64,000 nt of DNA from Aristolochia californica (Eukaryota > Streptophyta > Magnoliopsida > Piperales > Aristolochiaceae): assembly GCA_029961685.1 (NCBI GenBank), contig JARWKL010000015.1, forward strand, positions 13,700,801-13,764,800, read 5' to 3'. The translations under genes and the position numbers were made by a program. Numbering within the stretch: the first letter of the stretch is position 1; each line of letters starts with the position of its first letter. The notes beneath the pieces were generated by a model. That model was not told where the DNA came from, made no database searches, and worked only from the letters and a program-made list of their open reading frames with translations. Positions 35,291 through 48,600 of the stretch are shown here, in pieces.

Positions 35291-35927
35291 ATGGAGCAGT
35301 AATTGTAGTTGTAATACGAGGAGAATATGTACTCCTGACATGTTTACTTAATTGACAAACCTCACAACTGATATTAGAAAGTCCTTTTAAAGATGGAACC
35401 AAAGAACGAAGTGAAGGGGTAGACGGATGACCAAGTCGGTTGTGCCAAAGTTGGGCCTCAGATGTAGTGGAAGATAATGCAGCTAATGGTGGAAGAGTGA
35501 AGTAGTACAAACCCCCCTTTTCATGGCCGCCACCAATCACCCGCTTCGTAGTGAGATCCTGAAAGACACAAGAAGACGGTGAGAAGGTGATAGAGCAATT
35601 TAATTGTTTGGTCAATTGGCTAACCGAGAGCAAATTTAAAGGAAATTGAGGAACAAACAAAACATCTTGAAGGGGAATAGATGAAGTAAGAGAGGAGGAA
35701 CCTTTGCCAAGGACCTTGGTTTGGGTACCATCAGCAATAGTAACAAATTTATGAGGATAACAAGGAGATAAGGACTGCAACAAGTGTTTGTTACCTGATA
35801 GATGTTCGGAGGCCCCGGAGTCGATGATCCAAGAGGAAGAGGAAGAAGAGGAAGAAAGCATACATGTGGCAATAGTAGTGGCAGCGGTAGATGATGAGGG
35901 AATAGATGATTCCATGAAGGACTTCAT
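35235..35927 (-). pseudogene. Copia protease and GAG-pre-integrase / integrase zinc-binding region
   Basis: A 230-codon frame. The aspartic protease that would mature the polyprotein has its active-site DSG at residues 36-38 (WIIDSGASEHLSG) after a Ser-rich linker. The GAG-pre-integrase HHCC zinc site follows (LWHNRLGHPST...CEVCQLSKH). The frame then enters the integrase core at FELIHS and goes wrong: compared with the family, about five bases that would encode the first catalytic Asp are absent at about 35272. After that the translation is out of frame and stops at 35235. Its first ATG (35927) lies two codons after the gag stop and in the same frame as gag, so it is the continuation of one polyprotein and not a separate gene. 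Confidence 0.92.
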
Positions 35928-35930
35928 TTT

Positions 35931-36884
35931 CTAAAATGTAGCATAGTCCTCAGCCGTAAGAGTCACATTTCCGGATGATGATTCACCCTTATCTTCATTT
36001 TTCTCAACGTTAACTGAGACTGGGTTAGCTGTGGCCCAATCAGGCTTTCCATGAAGTTTCCAGCATGATGCCACAAGGTGGTTCTGACGGCCACAATAAG
36101 TGCAAAGTTGAGGCTCAGTTCGGAAAGAATTCTTACCCGTTCTACCACCTCTATTTTCAGCCCCTCTCATAGTTCGACCCCCTCTCATATTTCTGCCTCG
36201 TCCTCGGAATGAGGAAGATGTTCCCCGATTGCCAGAGAACATCGCCGATGGAGCATCAATAGGAGAAGGAGAGGATGGATCCGGTATCCTAAGTAATGTA
36301 GCACTAATATCATCAAATGATGGAAGAGCAGAAGAACTTAGAAGTTGAGTTTTGGCCACCTCAAGGTATGGTTTAATATTCGATAAGCAAATGGCTGCTG
36401 CCAAAGCTTCTCTTTGTCGTTCTTGAACGGCAATATCAGTGGAATATGGCTGAGCTAGTTTCCATTCTTGAAGAAGACCACGAAACCGTGCCAAAAATTC
36501 ATGAATATTATCTCCATGTTTCGTATGCAGCATGTTTTTTAAGACATCATATATTTTTTGTAATGAAGCAGTGCTTGAGTAAAGCTTGGCACAAGTGTCC
36601 CATATGTTCTTGGCGGTTTCCAAGTGGACCACATTGTTGGCCACCTGCTCTTCCATGCTATTAATGAGCCAACTTATCACCATGTTATCATCCTTAACCC
36701 ACTTGTGGTAGGACACATCTTCTTCATCAATCGGAGGAAAGTTAACAACGTGGCTCAAGAGGTCACGAGTAATAAGAACCCTCCGAACCGATTGTGACCA
36801 GCTCATGTAATTGGAGAGACCTCTAAGTGGAATTGTAGTAATACGGAGCATATCACTCTTATTACTATTGTATCCAATCTCCAT
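35931..36884 (-). CDS. Copia gag (capsid-nucleocapsid)
   Basis: 317 codons, ATG at 36884 (MEIGYNSNK). Gag builds the particle that packages element RNA and carries out reverse transcription. Residues about 20-60 (LRGLSNYMSWSQSVRRVL) match the DUF4219/retrotran_gag N-terminal pattern. Residues about 65-185 match the UBN2 gag core, with NMVISWLINSMEEQV, NIWDTCAKLYS and HEFLARFRGLLQEW. An Arg/Gly-rich stretch (226-252) precedes a perfect CCHC zinc knuckle at 261-274 (CTYCGRQNHLVASC). It ends at YATF-TAG (35931-35933). Because the next 230 codons continue in the same frame, the TAG either is a simple inactivating mutation, my preferred reading, or separates gag from pol for readthrough. Gag itself looks intact. 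Confidence 0.93.
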   Translation of the reverse strand: MEIGYNSNKSDMLRITTIPLRGLSNYMSWSQSVRRVLITRDLLSHVVNFPPIDEEDVSYHKWVKDDNMVISWLINSMEEQVANNVVHLETAKNIWDTCAKLYSSTASLQKIYDVLKNMLHTKHGDNIHEFLARFRGLLQEWKLAQPYSTDIAVQERQREALAAAICLSNIKPYLEVAKTQLLSSSALPSFDDISATLLRIPDPSSPSPIDAPSAMFSGNRGTSSSFRGRGRNMRGGRTMRGAENRGGRTGKNSFRTEPQLCTYCGRQNHLVASCWKLHGKPDWATANPVSVNVEKNEDKGESSSGNVTLTAEDYATF

Positions 36885-37774
36885 AATGAGGCAAGTAAAA
36901 TATGGAGGTCAAGGGAAAAAGGCCTTCTTCAAAGAACAATTACTCTATGTAATTTGAAGAACCCGTAGATCAAATCAATCACCAACAAAAGAGAATAAGA
37001 ACCAATTTCTTTCACACGGGCAAACACCAAATTATCAACAAATTTGTGCCTTTAGAAAGTGATAATAACATCCAACCATCACTCAACTTCTCTTGTATTC
37101 ATAAGAACAAAGAGAAGAAAGTAGATGCAACCGATTAGGCCTTAATCCAAACTCCAACACAAACGAGCAATAGACAAAAATTTAGAGAAGATTTAACGAC
37201 AAACCAAGACACTTGGAAGAGATTTATCTTTAGCTCATGGGAGACTTCAACATAAGAAAAAATTCAATTTGTTGAAGTTAAAAAAAATGGAACTACAAAG
37301 GGTAAATGGTTGTTGGCATTTCATCAAACATATAATGGGCATCCAACAACATAACACAAACCCTTGAGCAACCTTAAGTAGGAGAAGATACAGCAACATG
37401 TGCTAGAATTCTACCTCAAATTAGATGGATCCAAATTACATAACGGTAATTGAATTTCACCCATCAATCTTAATAAGATGCAAACCACAAATGATCTTGA
37501 TCACTCTTGTAATTGATTTACAAGGAGTCAAGATTATAACATCAATTTAGTCATAGAAATAAATCTTTACAACATATAAAGATTTATCTTGACTTGATGT
37601 GACTCAAAATTCAAGAAGTCAAGAAAAACAGTAAAAAGGAGTATGTAAATAAGAAAAGGAAACAAAAAAAACGTAAATAAGAAGATGATGAACTTATCTC
37701 TTTATGACTGAACTCCTTTTACAACTTCTTGAACAGATTTCATAATAACTCCATGAAGAGATCCTAAACTCCTT
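36885..37774 (-). other. Untranslated leader of the copia element
   Basis: 890 bp between the PBS and the gag ATG. It is AT-rich, has no coding frame worth noting and no satellite homology. It would carry the RNA packaging signal in an active element; I cannot point to it. Confidence 0.7.
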
Positions 37775-37786
37775 GCTCTGATACGA
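37775..37786 (-). other. Primer-binding site of the copia element
   Basis: TCGTATCAGAGC on the minus strand abuts the 5' LTR. It matches the initiator-Met PBS TGGTATCAGAGC with one substitution (second base). Confidence 0.88.
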
Positions 37787-38177
37787 TGTAGAATTTAGGA
37801 TCTCATGAAAGGAACTTTAGATCAACAAGAAAGAAGAAGAAGAAGAAGAGAGAAGGAGAAGAGAAGAAGAAGAACGTGGAAGAAGAGAGTTTGGATTAAG
37901 GGAGAAGAGGGTTGCATCAAAAAGAAAAATGAGGGCTGGACGAATTTGTGGAAAGAGAGGAGAGTGCTTCAATGCCCTACCTCTTAGCCAATGCCTTTAT
38001 TTAAAGTTTTACAATACCCTTAGGGCTACAACTTGATAAAACAAAAGACATAAAAGGAACACATATTTACACTTCTATGCCATATTTATGGAAAGTACCA
38101 TATTTTACACATATGCCACTCCTTTGACGTGTGGGCTTCTTGTCTTGAGCTTGTGGGCTTGAGCCCATCTTCCAACA
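37787..38177 (-). repeat. 5' LTR of the copia element
   Basis: 391 bp, identical in length to the 3' LTR, with four substitutions by my count (for example GGAACTTT versus GGAAATTT, and GTTGCATC versus GTTGCGTC). Confidence 0.95.
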
Positions 38178-38587
38178 CATATCCATATTTGAAACATGTT
38201 AGGATAAATTAGAAATCTCTTTCTAATATAATTCTAAGCTATTAGGGGGTTGTACTAGTGGAATTTTCAAAACATGGATAACAAAACTTTGGTTTTCATA
38301 TTTAGAGCATGAAATGTTTTTCTTCACTTACATTTATTATAGTTTTGAATTTTTTGCGTACATAAATTCTAAATTTTTTATTTCGTTGTGATCTTTTTGC
38401 CTTATCTTTTTGTTTATGAGAAAAAAGGGTTAGTGAAAACTCAAGTTTGGATTTGAAAAAAATTAAACATCCAAAATGGAAATGCACAAATGCGGAGAGA
38501 GCGAATTCCAAAAAGTATATGTGATTTTTAGGGATTGCTACCTCTTTGAGTTTTTTATATATTAGGTTTTGCAATAATCAAAAAAGG

Positions 38588-38590
<3 letters not shown>

Positions 38591-38623
<33 letters not shown>
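38591..38623 (+). repeat. Poly(G) tract, 33 G
   Basis: A 33-G run after GGGGA at the conserved satellite phase. Confidence 0.94.
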
Positions 38624-38626
<3 letters not shown>

Positions 38627-39282
38627 TCTTATTGAGTGTTGACTCCCAAACTAAAAGCCATTTCTAAGAAATTTATAGCCATTACACATCATTAATCGAT
38701 AAAAACCTTCACGAAGATCAATGATTGTTAGGTCAACTTTTTGTAAATGGGCAAAAAGTGGGTTGTGTAGCTCGGGTAAATATCCCACGCACGTTACTTG
38801 AGAATTTAATTTTATCTACACCTTGAAATTTTTGGACCAATAGGTTATTTGTATCTGCAACATATTTTAGGCATGCTTATCCATATTTAAACCACATTAA
38901 TATCCATTAGAAATCTCTTTCTTATAAAATTCGAAGCTATTAGGGGGTTGTACTAGTGGAATTTCCCAATCATGGATAACAAAACTTTTGTGTTCATTTT
39001 TAGTGTGTGAATGTTTTTTCTTCACTTACATTTCATGTAGTTTTCAATTTTTTGCATACATAAACTCTAAAATTTTTAATTCATTGTTATCTATTTGCCT
39101 TATCTTTTTGTTTACGAGAAAAATGGAGAGTGAAAATTGAAGTTGGGATTTGAAAAAAAATTTAACGACTAAAATGGAAATGCACAAATGAAGAGAGAGA
39201 TAATTGCAAAAAGTATATGTGATTTTAGGGATTGTAAACTCTTCTAGTTTTTCATATATTAGGTTTTGCAATCAACATAAAA

Positions 39283-39306
39283 GGGGGGGGGGGGGGGGGG
39301 GGGGGG
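39283..39306 (+). repeat. Poly(G) tract, 24 G
   Basis: A 24-G run followed by T and GGGGGG at the conserved phase. Confidence 0.94.
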
Positions 39307-39985
39307 TGGGGGGCTAGGGATTTTTAATTGAGTTTTGGCTCCCAAACCATAAGTTATTTCTAACAAAAAATATAGCTGTTACGCATCATTAATCGATCAA
39401 ACCTTTACGATGATCTATGATTGTTAGGTCAGATTTTTTTAAATGGGCAAAAAATGCATTGTTTAGCTCCGGTAAATATCCCACCGCACATTAGCCTTAG
39501 AATTTAATTTTTTCTACTCAAAATTTTTGGATCATTAGGTCATTTGCATGTTTACCATGTTTCAGGCTTGCATATCCATATTTAAAACATGTTAGGATAA
39601 ATTAGAAATCTCTTTCTAATAAAATTCTAAGCTATTAGGGGGTTGTACTTGTGAAATTTCCCAAACATGGATAACAAAACTTTGGTGTTCATTTTTAGTG
39701 CATGAAAAGTTTTTCTTCACTTACATATATTATAGTTTTCAATTTTTTGCATGCATAAACTCTAAATTTTTTATTTCGTTGTGATCTATTTGCCTTATCT
39801 TTTTGTTTATGAGAAAAAAGGGAGGCTGAAAACTCAAGTTTGGATTTGAAAAAAAAATTGAACATCCAAAATAGAAATGCACAAATTCAGAGAGAGCAAA
39901 TTCCAAAAAGTATCAGTAATTTTTAGGGATTGTGAAGTCTTTGAGATTTTTATATATTAGGTTTTGAAATCATCAGAAAGGGGGA

Positions 39986-39987
<2 letters not shown>

Positions 39988-40016
<29 letters not shown>
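39988..40016 (+). repeat. Poly(G) tract, 29 G
   Basis: A 29-G run, after which GATTTCTTACTGAGTG-type sequence is missing and the monomer resumes directly at CAAACTATGATAC. The tract edge coincides with a deletion. Confidence 0.94.
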
Positions 40017-40018
<2 letters not shown>

Positions 40019-41846
40019 AACTATGATACATTTCTAACAAAAAATTTAGCCGTTACGCATCATTAATCGATCAAAACCTTCACGAAGATCTATGCTTGTT
40101 AGGTCAACTTTTTGTAAATGGGCAAAAAGTGGGTTGTTTAGCTCATGTAAATACCCACCACACGTTAACTGGAGAATTTAATTTTATCTACTCCTTGAAA
40201 GTTTTGGATCATTAGGTCATTTGCATAAGCAACATGTTTGTGGCATGCATATCCATATTTAAAATATATTAGGATCAATTAGAAATCTCTTTCTTATAAA
40301 ATTTTTGAGCTATTAGGGGGTTGTACTAGTGGAATTTCCCAATCAAGGATATCAAAAATTTGGTGTTCATTTTTAGTGTGTTAAAAAAATTTCTTCACTT
40401 ACATTTATTATAGTTTTCAATTTTTTGCATACATAAACTCTAAAAATTTCATTTCGTTGTTATCTATTTGCCTTATATTTTTGTTTACGAGAAAAAATGG
40501 AGAATGAAAACTCAAGATTGGATTTGAAAAATAATTGTGCATCCAAAATGGAAATGCACAAATGTAGAGAGAGATAATTCCAAAAAGTATCTGTGATTTT
40601 TAGGGATTGTAAACTCTTTCAGGTTTTGCAATGACCGAAAAATTGGGGGTGAGAGATTTCTAACTGAGTGTTGACTCCCAAACCATAAGTCATTTCTAAC
40701 AAAAATTATAGCCGTAACACATCATTAATCGATCAAAAACTTCATGTAGATTTATGATTGTTAGGTCAGCTTTTTGTAAATGGGCAAAAAAGGGGTGGTA
40801 TAGCTCGGGTAAATATCCCACCACGCGTTAACCTGAGCATTTAATTTTATCTACTCGAATTTTTTGGATCATTATGTCATTTCAATCTGCAACATGTTTC
40901 AGACAAGCATATCCATATTTAAAACATATTAGGATCAATTAAAATCCCTTTCTTATAAAATTCCAAGCAATTCGGGGGTTGTACAAGTGGAATTTCCCAT
41001 TCATGGATAACAAAACTTTGGTGTTCATTTTTAGTGTGTGAGAATTTTTTCTTCACTTTCATTTATGATAGTTTTCAATTTTTTGCACACATGAACTTTA
41101 GAATTTTCATTTCGTTGTGATCTATTTGCCTTTTCTTTTTGTTTACGAGAAAAAATAGAGAGTGAAAACTAAAGGTTGGATTTGAAAAAAATTTAACGTC
41201 CAAAATGGAAATGCACAAATGAAGAGAGAGATATTTCGAAAAAGTATCTGTTATTTTTAGGGATTGTAAACTCTTTTAGTTTTTTTATATTTTAGATTTT
41301 GTAATCAACAAAAAAGGAGGGAGTGGGGGGGTGGGGGAGGGATTTTTAACTCAGTGTTGACTCCAAAATCACAAGTCATTTCTAACAAAAATTATAGTTG
41401 TAATGCATCAATAATCGATCAAACCTTTACGACGATCTATGATTGTTAGGTCAGTTTTTTTGTAAATGGGTAAAAAGTGGATTGTTTGGCTCGAGTAAAT
41501 ATCCCACCACACGTTAGCTTGAGAATTTAATTTTTTCTTCACCGTGAAATTTTTTTACCAATAGGTCATATGCATCTTCACCATGTTTCAGGCATGCATA
41601 TCCATATTTAAAAAGTGTTAGGCTCAATTAGAAATCTCTTTCCAATAAAATTCCAAGCTATTAGGGGGTTGTACTAGTGGAATTTCCCAAACATGGCTAA
41701 CAAAACTTTTGTGTTCATATTTAGCGCATGAAATTCTTTTCTTCACTTACTTTTATTATAATTCCAAAAAGTATCTGTGATTTTTAGGGATTGTAAACTC
41801 TCAGATTCTTTTATATATTTGGTTTTGCCATCATCTGAAAAGGAGA

Positions 41847-41864
41847 GGGGGGGGGGGGGGGGGG
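41847..41864 (+). repeat. Poly(G) tract, 18 G
   Basis: An 18-G run at the conserved satellite phase, followed by ACTGGGGAGTGGG. Confidence 0.93.
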
Positions 41865-43645
41865 ACTGGGGAGTGGGAGTGCGAGGGATTTCTTAATGAG
41901 TGTTGACTCCCAAACCATAAGTGATTTCTAACAAAAATTATAGCCGTTACGCATGATTAATCGATCAAAACCTTCATGAAGATCTAGGATTATTAGGTCA
42001 GATTTTTGTAAATGGGCAAAAAGTGGATTGTTTAGATCGGGTAAATATCTCACCGCACGTTAAATTGAGAATATAATTTTATCTACTTCTTTAAATTTTT
42101 GGATCATTAGGTCATTTGCATCTGCAACATGTTTTAGGCATGCATATCCATTTTTAAAACATATTAGGATTAATTAGAAATCTCTTTCTTATAAAATTAC
42201 AAGCTATTAGGGGGTTGTACTACTGGAATTTCGCAATCATGGATAACAAAACTTTGGTGTTCATTTTTCTTGCTTGAAAATTTTTCTTCACTTACAATTT
42301 TTTTTAAATATTAGATTTTGGAATCATCGAAAAAAGGAGGGAGGGGGGGGGGGTGTGGATATTTAACTGAGTGTTGACTCCCAAAACATAAGTCATTTCT
42401 AACAAAATTTTAGCCGTTATGCATCCTTAATCGATCAAAACTTTTACGATTATCTATGACTATTAGGTAAACTTTTTTTAAATGGGCAAAAAGTTGGTTG
42501 TTTGGCTCGGGTAAATATCCCAACACACGGTAACTCTAGAATATAATTTTTTCAACTCCTTGAAACTTTTGGATGAATAGGTCGTTTGCATATCCATATT
42601 TAAAACATGTTAGGATCAATTAGAAATCTCTTTCTTATAAAATTCGAAGCTATTAGGTGGTTGTACTAGTGAAATTTCCCAAACCTGGATAACAAAACTT
42701 TGGTGTTCATTTTTTAGTGCGTGAAAATTTGTTCTTCACTTACGTTTATTATAATTTTCAATTTTTTTCACACATAAACTCTAAAATTGTCATTTCGTTG
42801 TTATTTATTTGCCTTATCTTTTTGTTTATGAGAAAAAAAGGGAGAATAAAAAGTCAAATTTTGATTTGAAAAAAAATTGAACAACCAAAATGGAAAAGCA
42901 CAAATGCATAGAGAGATAATTCCAAAAAGTATCTGAGATATTTAGGGATTGTAAACTCTTTTAGTTTTTTACATATTAGGTTTTGCTTTCAACGGAAAAA
43001 TGGGGGGCGAGGAATTTTTCATTGAGTGTTGACTCCCAAACCATAAGTCATTTCTAAAAAAAAGTATAGCCGTTACACATCATTAATTGATCAAAACCTT
43101 TATGATGATCTATGATTGTTAGGTCAGCTTTTTTAAAATGGGCAAACAGTGGGTTGTTTGGTTTAGGTAAATATCCCGCCGCACGTTAAATTGAGAATTT
43201 AATTTTTTCTTCTCCTTTAAATTTTTGGATCATTTGGTCATTTGCATCTTCAAAATGTTTCAGGTATGTATATTCATATTTAAAACATGTTAGGATCAAT
43301 TAGAAATCCCTTTCTTATAAAAATATAAACTTTTAGGAGGTTGTACAAGTGGAATTTTCAAAACAAGGATAACAAAACTTTGGTGTTCAGTTTTAGTGCG
43401 TGAAATTTTTTTCTTCATGAACATTTAATATAGTTTTTTATTTTTTGCATTAATAAACTCTAAAATTTTCATTTAGTTGTGATTCATTTGCCTTATCTTT
43501 TTTTTTGCAAGAAAAAAGGGATAGTGAAAAAATCAAGTTTGATTTGAAAAAAAATTGAACATCCAAATTGAAAATATTAATGATTTTTAGAGTTTGTAAA
43601 CTCTTTTAGTTTTTCATATATTAGATTGTGCAATCATCGGAAAAT

Positions 43646-43674
43646 GGGGGGGGGGGGGGGGGGGGGGGGGGGGG
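43646..43674 (+). repeat. Poly(G) tract, 29 G
   Basis: A 29-G run at the conserved satellite phase. Confidence 0.94.
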
Positions 43675-45604
43675 ATGGATTTTTAACTGAGTGTTGACTG
43701 CCAAACCATAAGAAATTTCTAAAAAAAATTATACCCGTCGTAAATCAATCAAAACCTTTACACTGATCTATGATTGTTAGGTCAGATTTTCGTAAATTAT
43801 AAAAAAGTGTGTTGTTTGGATCGGGTAAATATCCCAACGCACGTTAACTTGAGAATTTAATTCTTTCACCTCCTTGAAATTTTTGGATCATTACGTTATT
43901 TGCATCTTCAACATGTTTCAGGCATGCATATCCATTTTTGACATTGGTTAGGATCAATTAGAAATCTCGTTCTTTAAAATTCCTAGCTATTAGGGTTTGT
44001 ACTAGTGCAATTTCCCAAACATGGATAGCAAAACTTTTGTGTTCATTTTTAGTGATTGAAAAATTTTGCTTCTCTTACATTTATTATAGTTTTCAATTTT
44101 TTGCATAGATAAACTCTAAAATTTTCATTTCGTTATGATCTATTTGCCTTATCGTTTTGTTTACAAGAAAAAAGGGAGAGTGAAACTAAAGTTTGGATTT
44201 TAAAAAAAAATTAACATCCAAAAAGGAAATGCACAAATGCAGAGAGAGATGATTCCAAAAAGTATCAATGATTTTAGGGATTGTAAACTCTTTTAGTTTT
44301 TTATATATTAGGTTTTGCAATCATTAGAAAAGGGGGGTAAGGGACATTTAACTGAGTGTTGACTCCCAAACCATAAGTCATTTCTAACAAAAATTTAGCC
44401 GTTACGCATCATTAATCGATGAAAACCAATACTATTAGATTAGTGTTTTGTAAATGGGCAAAAAGTGGGTTGTTTGGCTCGGGTAAATATCCCTCCACAC
44501 GTTAACTTGAGAATTTAAGTTTTTGAACTCCTTGAAATTTTTGGATCTTTAGGTCATTTGCATATCCACATTTAAAACATGTTTGGATCAATTAGAAATC
44601 TCTTTCTTATAAAATTCCAAGCTATTAGGGGGTTGAACTAGTGGAATTTCCCAAACTTGGATAACAAAACTTTGGTGTTCTTTTTTAGTATGTAAAATTT
44701 TTTTCTTCACTTATGTTTTTTATAGTTATCAATTTTTTGCACACATAAACTCTAAAATTTACATTTCATTGTTATCTATTTTCCTTATCTTTTTGTTTAA
44801 GAGAAAAAAGTGAGAGTGAAAATTCATGTTTTGATTTGAAAAAAAATTGAACATCCAAAATTGAAAGGCACAAATGCAGAGAGAGAAAATTGCAAAAAAG
44901 TATATGAGATTTTTAAGCATTGTAAAATCAGAAAAGGGAAGGCTCGGGATTTTTAACTGAGTGTTCACTCGCAAACCATAATTCATTTCTAACAAAAAAT
45001 GTAGCCGTTACAGATCATTAATCGATCAAAACCTTTACAATGGTCTATGATTGTTTGGTCAGATTTTTGTAAATGGGAAAAAGTGGGTTGTTTGGCTCGG
45101 GTAAAAAACCCACAACACATTAACTTGAGAATTTAATTTTTTCAACTCCTTGAAATTTTTGGATCATTAGGTCATTTTCATATCCATATTTAAAAAATGT
45201 TAGGATCAATTAGAAATCTCTTTCTTATAAAATTCCAAGCAATTAGGGGGTTGTACTAGTGGAATTTCCCAAATATAGATAACAAAACTTTGGTGTTCAT
45301 TTTTTCTGTGTGAAATTTATTTCTTCACTTACATTTGTTATAGTTTGCAATTTGTTACACACATAAACTCTAAAATTTTCATTTCGTTGTGATCTATTTG
45401 CCTTGTCTTTTCATTTACGAGAGCAAAGGGAGAGTGAAAACTCAAGTTTGGATTTGAAACAGAATCAACATCCAAAATAGAAATGCACAAATGCAGAGAG
45501 AGATAATGCCAAAAACTATCTGTGATTTTTAGGGATTGTAAACTCTTATTTTTTATATATTAGGTTTTTGAAATCACCAGAAAGGGGAGAGAAAGGGGGG
45601 GGGG

Positions 45605-48600
45605 GGGGTATGAGGTTTTTAAAACTGAGTGTTGACTCCCAAATCATAAGTCATTTCTAACAAAAATTATAGTCGTTATGCATCATTATTCGATCAAAAC
45701 CTTTTATGATGATCTATGATCATTAGGTCAACTTTATGTACATGGACAAAAAATGGGTTTTTTTTGGCTCGGTTGAATCTATCCCACCGCACGTTAACTT
45801 GAGAATTAATTTTTTCTACTCCTTGAAAATTTTGGATCATTAGGTCATTTGCATCTTCAACATGTTTCAGGCATGCATATCCATATTTAAAACATGTTAG
45901 GATCAATTAGAAATCTCGCTCTTATAAAATTCTAAGCTATTAAGGGGTTGTACTTGTGGAATTTCCCAAACATGGATAACAAAACTTTGGTGTCCAATTT
46001 TAGTGCGTGAAATTTTTTTCTTCATTTACATTTATTATAGTTTTCATTTTTTTGCACCCATAAACTCTAAAATTTTCATTTCATTGTGATCTATTTTCCT
46101 TATCTTTTTGTTAACGAGAAAAGAGGGTGAGTGAAAACACCTATTTGGATTTGAAAAAAATTGAACATAAAAAATGGTAATGTACAAATGCAGAGAGAGA
46201 TAATTCCAAAAAGTATCTGTGATTTTTAGGGATTGTAAACACTTTTAGTTTTTTATATATTAGGTTTTGCAATCATCAAAAAAGGGGGGAGAGGGATTTT
46301 TAACTCAGTGTTGACTCCTACACCATAAGTCATTTCTAAAATAAATTATAGCCTTGACGTATCATTAATTGATACAAACCTTTACGATGATCTATGATTT
46401 TTAGGTTAGCTTTTTGTAAATGATAAAAAATGTGGGGTGTTTTCGTTTAGATGAATATCCCACCGCACATTAACTTGTGAATTTAATATTTTTCTACTCC
46501 TAGAAATTTTTGGATACTTCTTATAAATTTCCAAGCTATTAGTTGGTTGCACTAGTGGAATTTCCAAAACATGGATAACAAAACTTTGGTGTTCATTTTT
46601 AGTGTGTGAAAATTTTTTCTTCTCTTAAATTTATCATGGTTTTTAATTTTTTGCATACATAAACTCTTAAATTTTCATTTCGTTGTGATTTTTTTGCCTT
46701 ATCTTTTTGTTTACGAGAAAAAAGGGAGAGTGAAAAGTCATGTTTCGATTAGAAAAAAAATTAAACATCCAAAATGGAAATGAACAAATGCAGAGAGAGA
46801 TAATTCCAAAAAGTATCTGTGATTTTTAGGGATTGTAAAATCTTTTATTTTTTTTTACATATTAGGTTTTGAAATAATCGAAAAAGGGGAGGCAAGGGAT
46901 TTTTAACTGAGTGTTGACTCCCAAACCATAAGTTATTTCTAAAAACAATTATAGCTGTTATGCATCATTAATCGATCATAAACTTTACAATGATCTGTGA
47001 TTGTTAGGTCTGCTTTTTGTAAATGGGCATAAAGTGGGTTGTTTGACTTGGGTAAATATCCCACCGCACGTTAACTTGAAATTTTAATTTTTTCTGCTCC
47101 TTGAAATTTTTGGATCATTTGGTCAATAGCATCTTCAACATGTTTCTGGCATGCTTATCCATATTTAAAACATCTTAGCGTCAATTAGAAATTTATTTCT
47201 TATAAAATTCCTACCAATTAGGGGGTTGTACTAGTGGAATTTCCAAAACCTGGATCACAAAACTTTAGTGTTCATTTTTAGTGCAAGAAATTTTTTTCTT
47301 CACTTACATTTATTAAAGTTCTCAATTTTTTGCATACATAAACTCTAAAATTTTCATTTCGTTGTTATTTATTTGCCTTATCTTTTTATTACGAGAAAAA
47401 GGAAAAGTGAAAACTCAAGTTTGGTTTTGAAAAAAAATTGATCCAAAATGGAAATGCACAAATGTAGAGAGAGCGAATTCCAAAAATTATCTATGATATT
47501 GAGGGATAGCTACCTCTTTGTGTTTTTTATATATTAGGTTTTGCAAGAATCAGAAAAGGAGAAGGAAGGGAGGGGGGGGGGGGGTGGACTTCTTATTGAG
47601 TGTTGACTCCAAAACTATAAGCCATTTCTAAGAAAAATTATAGCCGTTACACATCATTAATCATCAAAACCTTCACAAAGATCTATGATTGTTAGGTCAG
47701 CTTATTGTAAATGGGCAAAAAGTGGGTTGTTTAGCTCCGTTAAAAATCCCACTACACGTTAACTTGAGAATTTAATTTTATCAACTGCTCTAAATTTTTG
47801 GATCATGAGGTTGTTTGCATCTGCAACATGTTTTTGGCATGTATATCCATATTTAAAACTTATTAAGATCAATAATTTGTGATGATCTGGGTGTGAGGTT
47901 TTTGAACTGAGTGTTGACTCCCAAATCATAAGTCATTTCTAAGAAAAATTACAGTCATTATGCATCATTATTCGATCAAAACCTTTTATGATGATCTATG
48001 ATCGTTAGGTCAACTTTTTGTACATGGACAAAAATTGGGTTTTTTGGCTCGGTTGAATCTAACACACCGCACGTTAACTTGAGAATTAATTTTTTCTACT
48101 TCTTGAAATTTTTGGATCATTAGGTCATTTGCATCTTCAACATGTTTCAGGCATGCATATCCATATTTAAAATATGTTAGGATCAATTAGAAATCGCGTT
48201 CTTATAAAATTCTAAGCTATTAAGGGGTTGTACTAGTGGAATTTCCCAAACATGGATAACAAAACTTTGGTGTTCAATTTTAGTGCGTGAAATTTTTTTC
48301 TTCACTTACATTTATTATAGTTTTCATTTTTTTCACCCATAAACTCTAAAATTTTCATTTCATTGTGATCTATTTTCCTTATCTTTTTGTTTACGAGAAA
48401 AGAGGGTGAGTGAAAACACCTATTTGGATTTGAAAAAAAATTGAACATAAAAAATGGTAATGTACAAATGCAGAGAGAGATAATTCCAAAAAGTATCTGT
48501 GATTTTTAGGGATTGTAAACACTTTTAGTTTTTTATATATTAGGTTTGGCAATCATCGGAAAAGGGGGGAGAGGGATTTTTAACTCAGTGTTGACTCCTA

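Larger units (their letters stand above)
32376..38177 (-). mobile_element. Full-length Ty1/copia retrotransposon (5.8 kb)
   Basis: LTRs at 32376-32766 and 37787-38177, both 391 bp, are bounded by the perfect 5-bp target duplication CATAT (32371-32375 and 38178-38182). PBS, gag, protease, integrase, RT, RNase H and PPT follow in copia order on the minus strand. I count four differences between the LTRs (about 1%), so this is the youngest datable insertion in the window. Removing it restores the satellite reading GCATGCATATCCATATTT exactly. The coding region is nevertheless interrupted at four places (see the gag, integrase-RT and RNase H entries), so this copy cannot encode its own complete polyprotein. 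Confidence 0.97.
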
